Assembly (NCBI GenBank): GCA_019137255.1
Contig: WPDH01000034.1
Span: 372,001 to 436,000 of the forward strand
Source of the DNA: Corinectria fuckeliana
Lineage: Eukaryota; Ascomycota; Sordariomycetes; Hypocreales; Nectriaceae
Length of the DNA: 64,000 nt
Direction of reading: 5' to 3'
Position 1 is the stretch's first letter. Every line of letters starts with the position of its first letter. Position numbers and translations under genes: made by a program. The notes beneath the pieces are model-generated. The model was not told the origin of the DNA, did no database searches, and saw only the letters and a program-made list of their open reading frames with translations. This document shows positions 30,317 to 41,335 of the stretch, piece after piece.

Positions 30317-32035
30317 ATGTTGCAGGATCAATCTGTCGAGTTCTCACGGGAAACAGATGGCGCTTGGGTCGATCTCTCATGCGCCAGCCTTTCCATCGGC
30401 GATGAAGCCGAGTCGATGCCGGATCGCGTCCGGAGAGTGGAATCCGATCGCAACGACCTCCTCGAATTCTACAGCATCACCGTTTCGCAGCGGCGACACA
30501 AGAGACTGGCGCAGTTCTACTCAGACGAACTCGGGTCGCTGTTCCGCACTCCCTTCGACGACCTCTCCCAGCAAGACAGGGTCGACTTCCTGCTGCTGCG
30601 AAACTTCCTCAGGCGCGAACAACGGCAGCTGCATTTAGACGAAGCGGCCCAGAAAGCGACCCGGCCTCTTCTCCCGTTTGCGCCGCAGGTAGTCGCCCTT
30701 TGCGAATCGCGACAAGACGTCGAAGCGATGCAAGGGGACAAGACGGCCGGGGCGCTCGACGACATCAAGCGCAGCATACTCCAGGCCGGAGAAGAGGTGG
30801 AAGCGGGCAAGCTGCGCGCCGGCAAAGGCGCCGCGTACAAGGCTGCGCAGATCCTCACCGAGCTGCGCGGCCACCTGCAGGACTTTCTGCGCTTCTACTC
30901 CTCGTACGACCCCATGTTCGACTGGTGGGTGACGACGCCCTGGAAGGAAGCAGACGCCGCCATCGAGCAGTATCTCGCCGTCGTCCGGACCAGGCTGGCG
31001 GGCATGCGGCCCGACGGCGACGACGAGATGGTCGGCGAACCCATTGGCAGGCAAGGGCTCGTCGTCGAGCTCGAGGCGGAGATGATCCCGTACTCCCCGG
31101 AAGAGCTGATCCGGCTCGCCGAAGACAAGTACAGGTGGTGCCGGGCGCGGATGACGGCCGCCTCGCAGGAACTGGGCTTCGGGGACGACTGGAAGGAAGC
31201 CCTCGAGCACGTCAAGACGCTGTCTGTGCCGCCCGGCCAGCAGACGCAGCTCGTCCTGCAGCTCGCTCGCGAGGGCACGGCGTTCGTCCAGGAGCACGAC
31301 CTCGTCACCGTGCCCAGGATCGCCGACGAGACATATCGCATGTTCACCATGTCGGCCGAGCGCCAGAAGGAGAACCCCTTCTTCCTCGGCGGCCCGAGCA
31401 TCATCGTCTCGTCGCCCACGGCCGACATGCCCCACGGGCTCAAGAAGATGGTGATGCGCGGGAACAACACGCACTTCTCGCGGGCCACGGCGTTCCACGA
31501 GCTGGTCCCCGGCCACCGGCTGCAGCTGCACATGAGCGACCGCCACAACAGCCACCGCCGGCTGTTCGAGACGCCCTTCTTCGTCGAGGGCTGGGCCATG
31601 TACTGGGAGCTGGTGTTCTGGCAGATGGGCGGCTTCTTCACGTGCCCCGAGGACCGCGTCGGCACGCTGTTCTGGCGCATGCACCGCTGCGCCCGCATCG
31701 TCTTCTCGCTCAAGTTCCACCTCGGCCAGATGGCGCCGCCGGAGTGCGTCGACCTGCTGGTCGACTGGGTGGGCCACGAGCGCTCCAACGCCGAGGCCGA
31801 GGTCAGGCGGTCGTTCAACGGAGACTACTCCCCGCTGTACCAGGCCGGCTACATGCTCGGCGCCCTGCAAATCTTCGAGCTGCGGAACGAGGTCCTGGGC
31901 GAGGGACGCTTCGGCGAGAAGGAGTTTCACGACCGCGTGCTGAAGGCGAACACGATGCCCATTGAGCTGCTGCGGGCCTTGCTTCTCGACCTGGAACTGA
32001 CTCCGGACTACAAGGCCAAATGGAGGTTCTACTAG
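30317..32035 (+). CDS. DUF885-family putative zinc metallohydrolase
   Basis: A single exon encodes 572 residues, typical for the DUF885 family. The diagnostic zinc site is present: FHELVPGHRLQLH near residue 393 (HExxxGH) and the downstream glutamate in FFVEGWAMYWE near 421. Other family landmarks are the mid-region FDWWVTTPWKEADAAIEQY, YSPEELIRLAEDKYRW, and the C-terminal YQAGYMLGALQIFELR. There is no signal peptide, so it is probably cytosolic. DUF885 proteins are thermolysin-like peptidases or amidases of mostly unknown substrate. It follows the NRPS relic by about 350 bp and shares a promoter sequence with the REI1-like gene, so a former role beside the NRPS is possible but unproven. High GC, no introns. 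Confidence 0.92.
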   Translation: MLQDQSVEFSRETDGAWVDLSCASLSIGDEAESMPDRVRRVESDRNDLLEFYSITVSQRRHKRLAQFYSDELGSLFRTPFDDLSQQDRVDFLLLRNFLRREQRQLHLDEAAQKATRPLLPFAPQVVALCESRQDVEAMQGDKTAGALDDIKRSILQAGEEVEAGKLRAGKGAAYKAAQILTELRGHLQDFLRFYSSYDPMFDWWVTTPWKEADAAIEQYLAVVRTRLAGMRPDGDDEMVGEPIGRQGLVVELEAEMIPYSPEELIRLAEDKYRWCRARMTAASQELGFGDDWKEALEHVKTLSVPPGQQTQLVLQLAREGTAFVQEHDLVTVPRIADETYRMFTMSAERQKENPFFLGGPSIIVSSPTADMPHGLKKMVMRGNNTHFSRATAFHELVPGHRLQLHMSDRHNSHRRLFETPFFVEGWAMYWELVFWQMGGFFTCPEDRVGTLFWRMHRCARIVFSLKFHLGQMAPPECVDLLVDWVGHERSNAEAEVRRSFNGDYSPLYQAGYMLGALQIFELRNEVLGEGRFGEKEFHDRVLKANTMPIELLRALLLDLELTPDYKAKWRFY

Positions 32036-32179
32036 ACAAAACCACAGAGATGCATTGATGCGAAGGTCCAATCCCGTAGGAGTCTATTACGTTTAGTACA
32101 TCGACAAAGGAAATATATCGTAAAGGTACAGAACAAACGCCTGCCTGCTCATGGTCCGCCTGCGTTCTATAACAAGCGC

Positions 32180-34318
32180 TTAAAACATCTCGACCTCGTC
32201 CTCGTCCAACAAATACATGCCACTATCGTGACCCCGGCGCGTCTTCTGGCTGCCGCGGCGTCTGGCCAGTCCCGCATTCAGGAGCGCACCGCGTCTCACC
32301 ACGGCCTCGGTGGGGGACTGCGACCTTGCCGCGGCGCCTGCCGCCTGGCCATCACTCTTCTTGGGGCTGTCGAGAAAGTCCTGGCTCATCTGCAGAACCC
32401 TCTGCAGCTCCTCCTTCATCGCGTCGATGACCGCCTTGGCCTTGGTCTTCTCGTCGGCCATCTTGCTCCGCAGCCCGCCGTTCTCCACGCGCAGCCCCAG
32501 GACCGTCTCGTGCGCCACGCGGAGCGAGTCGTTGACGCGGCCGATCTCGCCGCGGAGCTCCGCGGCGCGGGCGTCGCGGGTCGCCAAGTCGGCGCCGTGC
32601 TGCTGGTTCAGCGACGTCGCCTCTCTCGACTTTGCTTCCTGGACCTCGGCCATCTGCGTCTGGAGATGGGCGGCGCGCTGCATGGCGTGCGCCAGCTTGG
32701 CCTCCAGCTCGGCGATGACGTCCTCCTTGCTGCAGAGCACGCGGCGGTTCGACTCGAGCTGCGCGTGGTGCGTCGCCTTGGAGTCGCGGCTGTCGCTCTC
32801 CATCTCCTGCACCAGGGTCTCGAGCTCCGCGAGATCCCGGACGTAGCCGTCCACGGCGCCCTTGAGTCTCTCGTTGGCGACTTCCAGCTCGCGTATCCGC
32901 GCAACCTTGTCGCCCATCAGCTTCTCCGCCTTGCACATCTCGCCTTTGAGGCCATCCATGGCGGACACGCGGGCGTCTAGCTGCTGTCTCAACGAGAATT
33001 CGATCTGGTGGTACTCGTCGATGTGGTTCTCGTCCTTCCTTGCCTTTGTGGCCATGTCGCGCAGGCAGGTGAGCAGCAGGTCGAGCACCTCAGCGCCACG
33101 CGACGTCAAGGGCAGCGCGATCTCGCCGGGCGTGAGGTACTCCAGCTCCAGGCGAGCGGCGCGGAAGCCGGAGGAAAGAGAAGCGACCATTTCGGCCGCA
33201 TCGCGTCCAGAAAAGCCCAAGTCGCCGATGGCAGATTTCAATTGAGCCAGGGCGCAAGTCCGGTCCGACATGGACTGGAGCAGCGCTCCAATCTGAGTCT
33301 CTAGATCAACGACCGGGGATGCTGAGTCGCCAACCGGCTCGGGTGCGTACTGGGAGGTTTTCTCGCTGAGACGATCGCCGAGGGCTTTGTAGGAGTCGAG
33401 TGTGTCCGTCAGCTTGTTGAGTTCGAGCTGCATGGACGCGACCTCGTCTTCCAGCTGTTGCTGCTTGGGGTCGGCGAAACAGGCCTGGACGCCAATGTGA
33501 GATCTGGGCGTCGAGACGGGAGTGGACTTGAGCGCGCGGAAGCACGGCGTCCCAGGAATTGGAGGGCTGGTCGCAGGCGGAGTTGGGAACGAGGATCTAG
33601 CTCTTGAAGGTGTGCTGCAGGCGAGCTGTGCAACGGTTTCGTCCCCAAAGTCGTCGTCCTCGTCGCCACTCAAGTCCATAAAGTCGTCCGCGAACGGGTC
33701 TCTCGCCGCGAGCGTCCAGTTGAAGCCGCGGCTCTGGTCCGACTCGACGCCGGATCTCTTGGAAAGCTCGTCCTTGAGATCCTCGACCTGCCTCTCGAGG
33801 TCCCACATGCGGTCGGTGTCCATGACGATGGTCGCATTCTGCAGCTCGTAGATCTCGCGGTCTCGGGCTTTGAGCTCGGCCTTGAGGCAGTCAATCTCGG
33901 CCTTGGACTGTTGCGCCCGGCGCCGCTTCTCCTGCTGGATGGTGTTCATCTCCTCGCTCAGCCCGTTGCGGCGGATGCGGCGCTGGACGCGGCCGTCGAG
34001 GACCTGGCGGAGCGGAAGGAAGTTGACCTCGCCGCTCTGCGGCAGGCAAGGGCTTGCGGGAACGGCACCGCCGGCGCCGACTGAAGAGCGGCGGCCGTTC
34101 GGGGTGCCGACGGAGACGCGGCGGATCATCGGGGTCAGCCCGGAGCTGCAGGCGGGAGGGCCTGGGTCCGAGAAGCGGACCCGTCGCTTGGCCGTCTTGC
34201 GTGGAGTCTTGGCGGCAGCTGCTTGGGGTCTCGCAGCGTCGGGACAGGACCCAGACTTGGGCCCGGCTGTGCTGCGACGCGTCCGCCGGAGGGCGATGGG
34301 CAGGTCCGTCTGATCCAT
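32180..34318 (-). CDS. Fungal coiled-coil protein, function unknown
   Basis: A single exon encodes 712 residues. The head (1-120) is basic and Ser/Pro-rich with KRRVRFSDPG and MIRRVSVGTPNGRR. A short conserved patch LPLRQVLDGRVQRRIRRNG is followed by coiled coil (residues about 125-190, KAEIDCLKAELKARDREIYEL). An acidic linker with FADDFMDLSGDEDDDFGDE comes next. A globular-looking part sits at about 370-450 (IGDLGFSGRDAAEMVASLS and YLTPGEIALPLTSRGAEVL), then a long coiled coil (about 450-650). The tail has RRRGSQKTRRGHDSGMYLLD. I do not recognise a named family; it could be a cytoskeletal or spindle-pole scaffold. No membrane segment. Confidence 0.8.
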   Translation of the reverse strand: MDQTDLPIALRRTRRSTAGPKSGSCPDAARPQAAAAKTPRKTAKRRVRFSDPGPPACSSGLTPMIRRVSVGTPNGRRSSVGAGGAVPASPCLPQSGEVNFLPLRQVLDGRVQRRIRRNGLSEEMNTIQQEKRRRAQQSKAEIDCLKAELKARDREIYELQNATIVMDTDRMWDLERQVEDLKDELSKRSGVESDQSRGFNWTLAARDPFADDFMDLSGDEDDDFGDETVAQLACSTPSRARSSFPTPPATSPPIPGTPCFRALKSTPVSTPRSHIGVQACFADPKQQQLEDEVASMQLELNKLTDTLDSYKALGDRLSEKTSQYAPEPVGDSASPVVDLETQIGALLQSMSDRTCALAQLKSAIGDLGFSGRDAAEMVASLSSGFRAARLELEYLTPGEIALPLTSRGAEVLDLLLTCLRDMATKARKDENHIDEYHQIEFSLRQQLDARVSAMDGLKGEMCKAEKLMGDKVARIRELEVANERLKGAVDGYVRDLAELETLVQEMESDSRDSKATHHAQLESNRRVLCSKEDVIAELEAKLAHAMQRAAHLQTQMAEVQEAKSREATSLNQQHGADLATRDARAAELRGEIGRVNDSLRVAHETVLGLRVENGGLRSKMADEKTKAKAVIDAMKEELQRVLQMSQDFLDSPKKSDGQAAGAAARSQSPTEAVVRRGALLNAGLARRRGSQKTRRGHDSGMYLLDEDEVEMF

Positions 34319-35811
34319 GGTGGTGATGGTGGGGGAATATCTATGTATCGGGACGACAGACAGAAGGCCGAGTCAACAAGGCCGCAAAGGAAAGGCTTTT
34401 CGTGGTTGGACGGAAAACGAGAAATGGGCCGCAGGAAAGGACCCTGAGGTTGCTATAAAAGACAAGAGTAATTGCTGCGAGCCCCATGTATTTATCAAGT
34501 CGCTACGGACACCTTCGCGCAGGTAAACATGGATTGCACGACGTGGTTTCGCGACTTCGCTCGCAGGCCAACCACGGGGGCGCTTTGTTTACACATTGCC
34601 TATCGCGGTTTAGCGGCCGCGGGGCGGGAAGGCCGGCGCCGGCGCCCCGCGATTGACAGCAGCCAACGGATCTGCGTCGGGCCAGGGTCTCGCCAAACGG
34701 CCGCGCTGGGGGCGGGGGGGTTCTTGGCTGTGGGCAATTAGGACCGTGAATCACGGAGCTTGGGCGCGGTGGGCGGCGCACTGGCGGGAGCGAGACCTGA
34801 TTCACGGCGTTCGAACGAGGAGAGGGAGAAAGGGGGAACCGCGTTTTCGGTTATTAGTTCGTCTCCACCGCAACCCTGGCGTGTCAAAGGAAATCAACAG
34901 CGGGAGCGGTAACTATGCGGTCGAGGCTTTGCCGTTCTCCGCTGAAGATGTGACGTCTTTGGTCATTGGGCCATTTCTTACCGCGCGTGAGTAGTCTTTG
35001 TTTACAACTAATGACAGGAGTGCATCGCGGCATCCGTCCAATACCAGCCACAAGGTAACAGCACAACAAGACATCAGACTCAAAAGCAATCATGCCTTGT
35101 CCAAGGCATGTCGTTCATTTACTCAAGCTTAGTGTTCAACCCCCACATCCAACTTCGTGGCCGCTGCACCGAGGCCCCGTTGATTGGTGTGCAGGCGGGG
35201 GGTCTGTCTCCCCAGTCTCCAGCAAGTAAAATAGGCATCATCCAAGCTCTCTCCACCTCCCTTGCATGCAACTACCGCGCCTCATCTTTAAGGATATTCT
35301 TTCTAGACTACGCATGCAAGAGACTGGGTGCTCATTCCATTACAACTATCCACTAGGTCCAAGCTTCCGGGCCACCATCCCACATGAACTCCCCAAATTC
35401 TCCAATTCCCCAACTGTACGAAGTAGTACAAATGCCCAATTCATCGAAGCATTCTGCCAGGGTCTTCCTGGCTTAGCAAAAAGATTACCCAGTGTTTTTT
35501 TGTTTTTTTTGGCATCAATTGCAACTCCTCATAGAGGAATGCTACGTAGTAGTCAAGTACACCATAGCACCAAGTCAGCGAGCAGATTTCTCGAGACTCC
35601 AAAGCAGCACACCAGCCAAAAAAAACAGTGGATGACTAATGACCGCAAGACCCTCTAAACCCACAACCAAATAACTAAACTTCGTCGACTTTGGGTGGGA
35701 TCGGACTCGATAACAACTCCTCAGCTCAATCCGCCAGCCAACGAAACCGAAACGCGCGACCTCCTGCAAGGGAGAGATCGCCTCCTGCGCTTTCCGCTCC
35801 ACCACCACTGC
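34319..35811. other. Intergenic / promoter of the CTF1-like regulator
   Basis: About 1.5 kb between divergent genes. Short upstream ORFs occur in the presumed 5' leader of the regulator, but none looks like a gene. Confidence 0.5.
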
Positions 35812-37980
35812 ATGGGGGGATCCACCATGCTGGCCCATGGAAAACAAGTCAAGTTCGTGGCCTCGGATCCCAACCGCGGCGGCCTGCCGGTGAAGCGCAA
35901 ACAAGTCCAACACGCCTGCGCCGCGTGTCGACGTAAGAAGGTGTGCGGGAACTTGTACAGGGTGTCCTCGTCGAAGAAGCAGTGGCTAACACAACTCAGA
36001 GACGATGTGTCCATGCTGAAGACTCCGTTGATGAGGAGCTGGCCACGGGTACGGCGCCGGACTTGGTTGCGGAGGAGCTGGCCGGCCAGCAATCGCCTAC
36101 CCAGACATCGTGAGTTACGTTCCAACTGTCACCAGCTTGTTCTCCCTGCTCACGGTTCGGTAGCCCGCTGCCTTCCCAGGAACCAGCCGCAAGCAACTCC
36201 TCCGGCTTCCGCCATGACGAGTCGTCAACCGCCGCGCCTGCGCGGGAGTCGTCCACCATCGCCACCCCCAACCCTCAGTCTTCGCGCTTCGTAGGTGACT
36301 TGAACCCCGAAGGCATGTTCGTCGAAGCAACGGGGTCGGCCTCGATCCGCGAGCACTCCCAGAAAGGCGACGTCGGCATCTGGCTTTCCTCGTCTTCCGC
36401 CCCGGGGGTCGCCGGCCAAGGGTCCCAATTCGTCACGTCGCGGCCGCCGCCCATCATGGACCAATTCTTGCTCCCCTTTGTGCGAGAGCATTGCTTGTCG
36501 TGTCTACCTCCCAAGAGAGAGTACCGGGAGTTGAAGCGTGTTTTCTTGCGAAAGATCCATCCCATTTTCCCCGTCATCCCGGAGGCCGCTTTGGACGGTC
36601 CGCCGGACGGCCCGAGCGACATCGTCCTGCGGCAGCTGGTTTGCCTGGCCGCCGCTCCCGATCCCTCCATGGCCCGACACCTCCAGCTCAAGAATCGCGG
36701 CCCCGACGTGCTGTCCTGTCAGGACTTCATGCAGTCGATCTCGTCGGCCGTCCGCGCTGTCCTGGAAACGAGCATCATCCCCGACAGAGTCCTCCACGTC
36801 AGGGCGCTCGTCATGTTGTCGCTGTACACTCAGCCCAGCAGCACCGAAGAAGCAGACCTCCCTGCCCAGCTTGGCGGCCGAGCCATCCATCATATCCAGA
36901 CCCTTGGCTTGCACCTCTTGCGGTACGAGTCGGATAACGGTGAAGACTTCGAGACGCTGTTCTGCGCGGTCTGGGCCATAGATCGGATCAACGCCGCCTT
37001 TTACGGGAGACCGTGTCTGATGCACGAGCGAGACATTGGTGCCAACTTGGACGGGTGCATCAAGAGGCGTCCTCCTTGCTTCCGTCTTCTCCTCTCTGTT
37101 TGCCAGTGGCTTGACCAGGTCATTGAGCTCTATCGTCCAGGGCCGAGCGCGGAAGCATCTGGCTTCGAAAAGATTGCCTACATCGACCTCCCTGTGCTCG
37201 AAGCCATGATCGTCAATGCTGATGCCTTGAAGGTTCCCACCCCATTGATTGGTCAGTCATAGCCGCTCACTCACCCGAGACCCTTCTGACGTCCGTGTAG
37301 CAACCATCGAGACATTCTACCACGCCGTCATCATCTTGTCGTGCCGGCTTCCACGGCCTGGCACCCAAACGGCTGCTTCGACGCTTCCTCCTCCGTCGGC
37401 CAACGCACGGCGTTCCCTCGCCGCCGAACGCATCGCCACTGCGGTCCCGCGGGACAACCTCAGCCCGGTGCCCTTTGTTCCGTATGCCGTGTCCCTTGCT
37501 TTGAGTGTCGAGTACCGCAAGATGCGACATAGCCGCCTGCCCATGTTCCGTGCGAGAGCCATGCACTCTTTCCGGCGCAACTGCGAGATGCTGCGGAACT
37601 TTGGCGACTACTTTTGGAGCGCAAGCGTCGTGGCTGGACTGGGCGAGCGAGTCTTGAAAGAGATGGAGAGGGCTGCGACGACTCTCACCAAAGAAGTCAC
37701 GCCGCCTCTCCCCGAAACACCCAACTCTGCTCCGTCGTCGACCCAAGCGACGTCGTCCCGACCACCCGAGGCTCCTATGCCAGATCCCACGGCGCTCAAC
37801 TCGGCGACGGGCATCGACAACCCCGTCGATTTTTCCCTCATCGATGCCATCTCTGGCCAAGACGTCTTTGGCCACATCGATCCCAGCTTCGATCTAAACG
37901 CCGTGGAGGATGCACTCGAAGCAAACCTCGACATCGGACTCCCCATCAACTGGGGTGACTGGGGCCAGTTTGCCACATGA
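35812..37980 (+). CDS. CTF1/Far-like fungal transcription factor with an abbreviated zinc cluster
   Basis: Four exons (35812-35940, 36000-36109, 36164-37251, 37301-37980) give 668 residues. Introns are 59, 54 and 49 nt, all GT-AG. The frame is open upstream, but 35812 is the first in-frame ATG. The DNA-binding segment HACAACRRKK|RRCVHAED spans intron 1 and has only three Cys (36, 39, 46) plus His 48; the second half of a usual Zn2Cys6 cluster is replaced by an acidic run. Then come FVGDLNPEGMFVEA, QKGDVGIWL and the family block FVREHCLSCLPPKREYREL, LRKIHPIFPVIPEAAL, with middle homology domain RINAAFYGRPCLMHERDI near residue 350. The C-terminus is acidic with many Asp and hydrophobics (NWGDWGQF), like an activation domain. 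The nearest known relatives are cutinase/fatty-acid regulators (CTF1, FarA/FarB), so lipid control is plausible. Confidence 0.88.
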
Positions 37981-39945
37981 GACTATAGAACTACAGGTTG
38001 CCAAGGGCCATCTAGCGAGACTCCAGACTCTGCCGATCTCGCAATATCTACCATTGTTATTGAATCAGCTAGCATTTAGCCCAACTCGAGATCTGGGATA
38101 TACTTGATTCACATTTAGCGGAACCCCTCCCTATCGACACTGAACGGATCTTTGGGGACGAAGACTGGGCCGCCAACGCGGGATACTTCCTGCGGCGCGT
38201 GCTTCCTACAGATCAAAAGTGCGTTGAAGCATCCTAGTGGACCGATTACTCAGAACTGACACAGCAACAGATGAAGCAGGGAAGCGTAGCCATACTGAAG
38301 CTGGGATGCAGCCAATCTCATTTCGGAAGGCCCCCTGGGATTATTACCAACTCAGTCAAAGTGCATACTTCGAAAGTAATATACTTACGTTATCTGTTTA
38401 ACTATAATCCTTGTTAAAGCAGTCTTAGTTCCTCTACTCTGCAGTTTTCAATACCTTTCACTATCAGACGGGCTCCTGAGCAAATAGCTTTATTTCCTTT
38501 CGTATTTTTAGGCTTGCTCTTTTTGCAAGCACAGAACGTCAAAAACAGCACCTACCAGCAGAATAGAGGACGTGTCTCGACTTCCGATTCAGAACTCGTT
38601 GTGTGGCTCGGCGACGTTACGATCAGACCGCCTACGCCACAGGTCATCACTAGAAGCCTGGGTGGAGGCTTCCGAGACCGTGAGTTCTCATTATGCTGGT
38701 CACTAGAGTCTTCGATTTCCCAGGTCCGACGCGATGCTGCGGCTTTGGTCGCCATGATCAGTGCCGGCTGGGGGCATCTCGTGTGTTCCCGGAGGTTGCT
38801 CAGCTTTCCCCGACGATGGTGGATACTTTTCCGTTATTCCAAGAGTGGCAAAACCAAGTTCGAAAACGGTAATAGGTGTTCGGCGCACATTCACGAATCG
38901 CTCCGGCTTTCAATCCACTCTCGAAGTTTCGCCAGAGGAGTCAGTGCCGTGCTTCCTCTCCGATGTATAAAATAGCTCCTCATGCCAGCGGGCGCAAAGC
39001 GACTTGCAGCATCTTTCCTTCAGGCCAGCGAGACTCGAAACCGATCAACGCCGGCATTACATCCTTGGCCAATTGCGTTGTCTAGATCGATGCCATTGAG
39101 GCCTAGTCTCTTGACAAAGGCTGGCGTCGTCTAGGCGATCGGGCGCAATCGTCACGTTGACGTCCCTAGGAATCTCGGTCATCCTTGGCATGCTCCGGAA
39201 GCAGCGGTGAGCGCTTCAAAACTGAGGTCCATCATGCTCTTTGGTTGGCTAGCCGCTAAGCAGGCCTCGCCAGGAACGGCAAGGTGGAAAGTGACGTTTC
39301 GGCTTGTTTGCCTCCGTGTCCCAGGCCGCAATGATGACCAGATATTAGGGAAACAAAGCCCGACGGCGGCATCACTGTAGGAGCTTGGACGACTAGGTCC
39401 GTTGACTATAGACACACCTCGCAAGGTAGTTTGTATGATGAGTAGGCATAACCAATTGCGACCTACAGGGCATGTTGAATATGACCAGGGACAATTGGGA
39501 TGTTGCATCTTCTGTGGTACAGTAGATAGTTGAGTCAAGCGAATCTTTGTTGATCCCGCTGCATCAAAGCAGCCAAGTCACAGCTATAAAATAGCAACTG
39601 CCTGCCGGACGCCGTGGACCCAGAGGAGAATGTCGAAACCTAGGGGCGCTTTGGAATGCCTCTCCCTAATACATGGGCGCCTCTTGACTTCCAATCTAAG
39701 TTGATCCAAAACAAAGTTCTCAAGCAGCCTAGAGACATCGATCGACTGGCCCCAAATGGACATGTCTATTGCTGACGCGGCGAATCCCCTGTATTCCCCC
39801 GAATGGCCTCATTTTCGTCATTCGCTCGTCTCAGGCATCGTCTCGCTCGTGCGTAAGATCGGGGGTTGGGTATAGTGCGTAGCGTAGTGGATACATACAA
39901 ACTGGACGGATGACTATCCGCCCTCCTTGAACTAGCTTGTCTCGC
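37981..39945. other. Gene-poor stretch with possible coding relic
   Basis: About 2 kb without a supportable gene. At 38075-38235 a plus-strand frame reads IWDILDSHLAEPLPID, then RIFGDEDWAANAGYFLRRV, ending in TAG. It looks protein-like but I cannot place it. It may be a relic. Confidence 0.4.
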
Positions 39946-40425
39946 TCACTTCCTGGGCGGTTCGTGCGGCAGGTCGGTTGGTTTCCCGCGGACCTGGTTC
40001 TTCAGCTCGTCGAAGAAGTGCTTCGCGAAGCGCTGTCTGCGAAGGTCGGCGCCCGGATCGGCTGAAACAAGCGACGACAGGGTTAGCTTCTCGGCCACTT
40101 GCCACGAGCCTCGGCATAAGGCGGGGAGCGGAACGAACCCGTCGCCTCGCCGGGTGCCAGCGGCTGGTTGGGGTTGCGGCCGTGCTGGGCCTCGTGGACC
40201 TTTTTGTGGATTTGGCCGACGGCGCGGTGGAAGCCGGGCATTCTGAGGATCTGGATTGTTCGGTCAGCGAAGAGGCGTCGAGCGGGTTGGGAGGCGGTGG
40301 TGGGAGCGTACCGAGGCGACGATCCTGTCCTGTGGGTTGTCAGTGCGTGGCGGGTTGAAGCATCAAGGGGGGCTACACACCTCGAGGGACTGGATTAATC
40401 GGAGCGCCCACCAGTGAGCCGCCAT
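39946..40425 (-). CDS. Small basic, probably mitochondrial protein (MRX7-like?) in four exons
   Basis: Exons 40425-40381, 40329-40312, 40250-40139 and 40061-39946 give 96 residues. The second exon is only 18 nt (DRIVAS). The introns (51, 61 and 77 nt) are GT-AG, and every junction keeps one frame, which supports the model although no single exon is long. The protein starts MAAHWWALRLIQSLEDRIV, continues RMPGFHRAVGQIHKKVHEA and ends in a basic tail (RQRFAKHFFDELKNQVRG, then a Pro-rich end). The pattern of a short N-terminal helix, a PGFHRAV--IHK-V motif and a C-terminal F-DELK helix resembles small fungal mitochondrial proteins of the MIOREX component 7 type. I recall that family only loosely, so the name is tentative while the gene model is fairly firm. 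Confidence 0.68.
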
Positions 40426-40794
40426 GGTGAGCTACTTGGGGGGATGTCGAAGGAAAGAGGGTGGTGTCCCATGGGTGTTAAATTAAGAGGAAGAGGTAAA
40501 GAAAGAGAAAGACGTTGGTGTTGGTGATGTGATGGCGATATGTAAGCACCTCGATATGCATGGTAGGCATTAGGCCTATGGCGGGGTAGTATCAATTATC
40601 CCGATGCGGCTTACCCTGTAGACCCCGATTGGACAAACTTACACTAAACTTGTCACGATAAATCAGGGATCAAGGACCTCGATCTTGAACTTGATCTCGA
40701 ACTTGACTTTTATTAAGCAAACCCTTCACCTCGTCCCGTCCCGCAAGTAAGCAAGCTACAACTCTTCTCCCACCAGTGGCACCCAGGCCCCCAT

Positions 40795-41304
40795 CTAGTC
40801 CAAGTACTGGGCGACGAAGCTCGTGAGGTAATCCATCTTGCCCAGCGGAACCCCCTCGCTGCGCAGGATGGCGTACGCGATGCTGGTGTGGAAGAACAGG
40901 TTCGGCAGCACGTAGCCGTTGACGTACTGCCGCACCAGCATCGTCACCTCGTTGCCGCCCATGACGACGCCGACCTCGGTGTCGGCCCGCCCGTCGATGA
41001 CGGCCCGGTCGACGCCGGCCAGGATGCCCTGCGCCTGGGCGACGCGCGCCTGCATGGCCGCGAACGAGTCCAGGTCGTTGTCGAACTTCAGCGGCGCCGC
41101 GCCCGTGCCCCGCGCCGCCAGCTTCTGCGCCAGGTCCGTCGCGCAGTGGACCTGGAAGCTGAGCGGCAGCATGTCCTCGTGCAGCCGCGCGCCGACGAAG
41201 CGCGCGCTGGAGGGCTGCGCCGCTGCCTTGGCGAGGATGGCCGACAGCGCTCTGAGGACGTCCTGGGCCAAGACGATGGAGGCGTCGTAGAGAGTGTAGG
41301 CCAT
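40795..41304 (-). CDS. DUF1993 domain protein
   Basis: A single exon encodes 169 residues from ATG 41304. Family hallmarks of DUF1993 are present: ARLHEDMLPLSFQVHCATD with DLAQKLAARGTG in the first half, the FAAMQARVAQAQGIL helix, and the C-terminal NGYVLPNLFFHTSIAYAIL followed by EGVPLGKMDYL. It is a four-helix protein related to the DinB-like fold; no biochemical role is established. It is likely cytosolic. The frame is open upstream, but ATG 41304 gives the usual length and start (MAYTLYDASIVLAQDV). An assembly gap sits 26 bases upstream in the leader. Confidence 0.9.
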   Translation of the reverse strand: MAYTLYDASIVLAQDVLRALSAILAKAAAQPSSARFVGARLHEDMLPLSFQVHCATDLAQKLAARGTGAAPLKFDNDLDSFAAMQARVAQAQGILAGVDRAVIDGRADTEVGVVMGGNEVTMLVRQYVNGYVLPNLFFHTSIAYAILRSEGVPLGKMDYLTSFVAQYLD

Positions 41305-41314
41305 GGTGACTGAC

Positions 41315-41335
41315 GGGGGGGGGGGGGGGNNGGGG
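41315..41335. other. G homopolymer with NN assembly gap
   Basis: A long run of G contains two unresolved bases at 41330-41331, in the 5' leader of the DUF1993 gene. The true length of the run is unknown. Confidence 0.95.

Noticed and set aside
30635..32071. 478-codon minus-strand and 421-codon plus-strand ORFs overlapping the DUF885 gene
   Set aside because: Arg/Ala/Gly/Pro-rich shadows of a GC-rich gene; the DUF885 frame has the HExxxGH motif.
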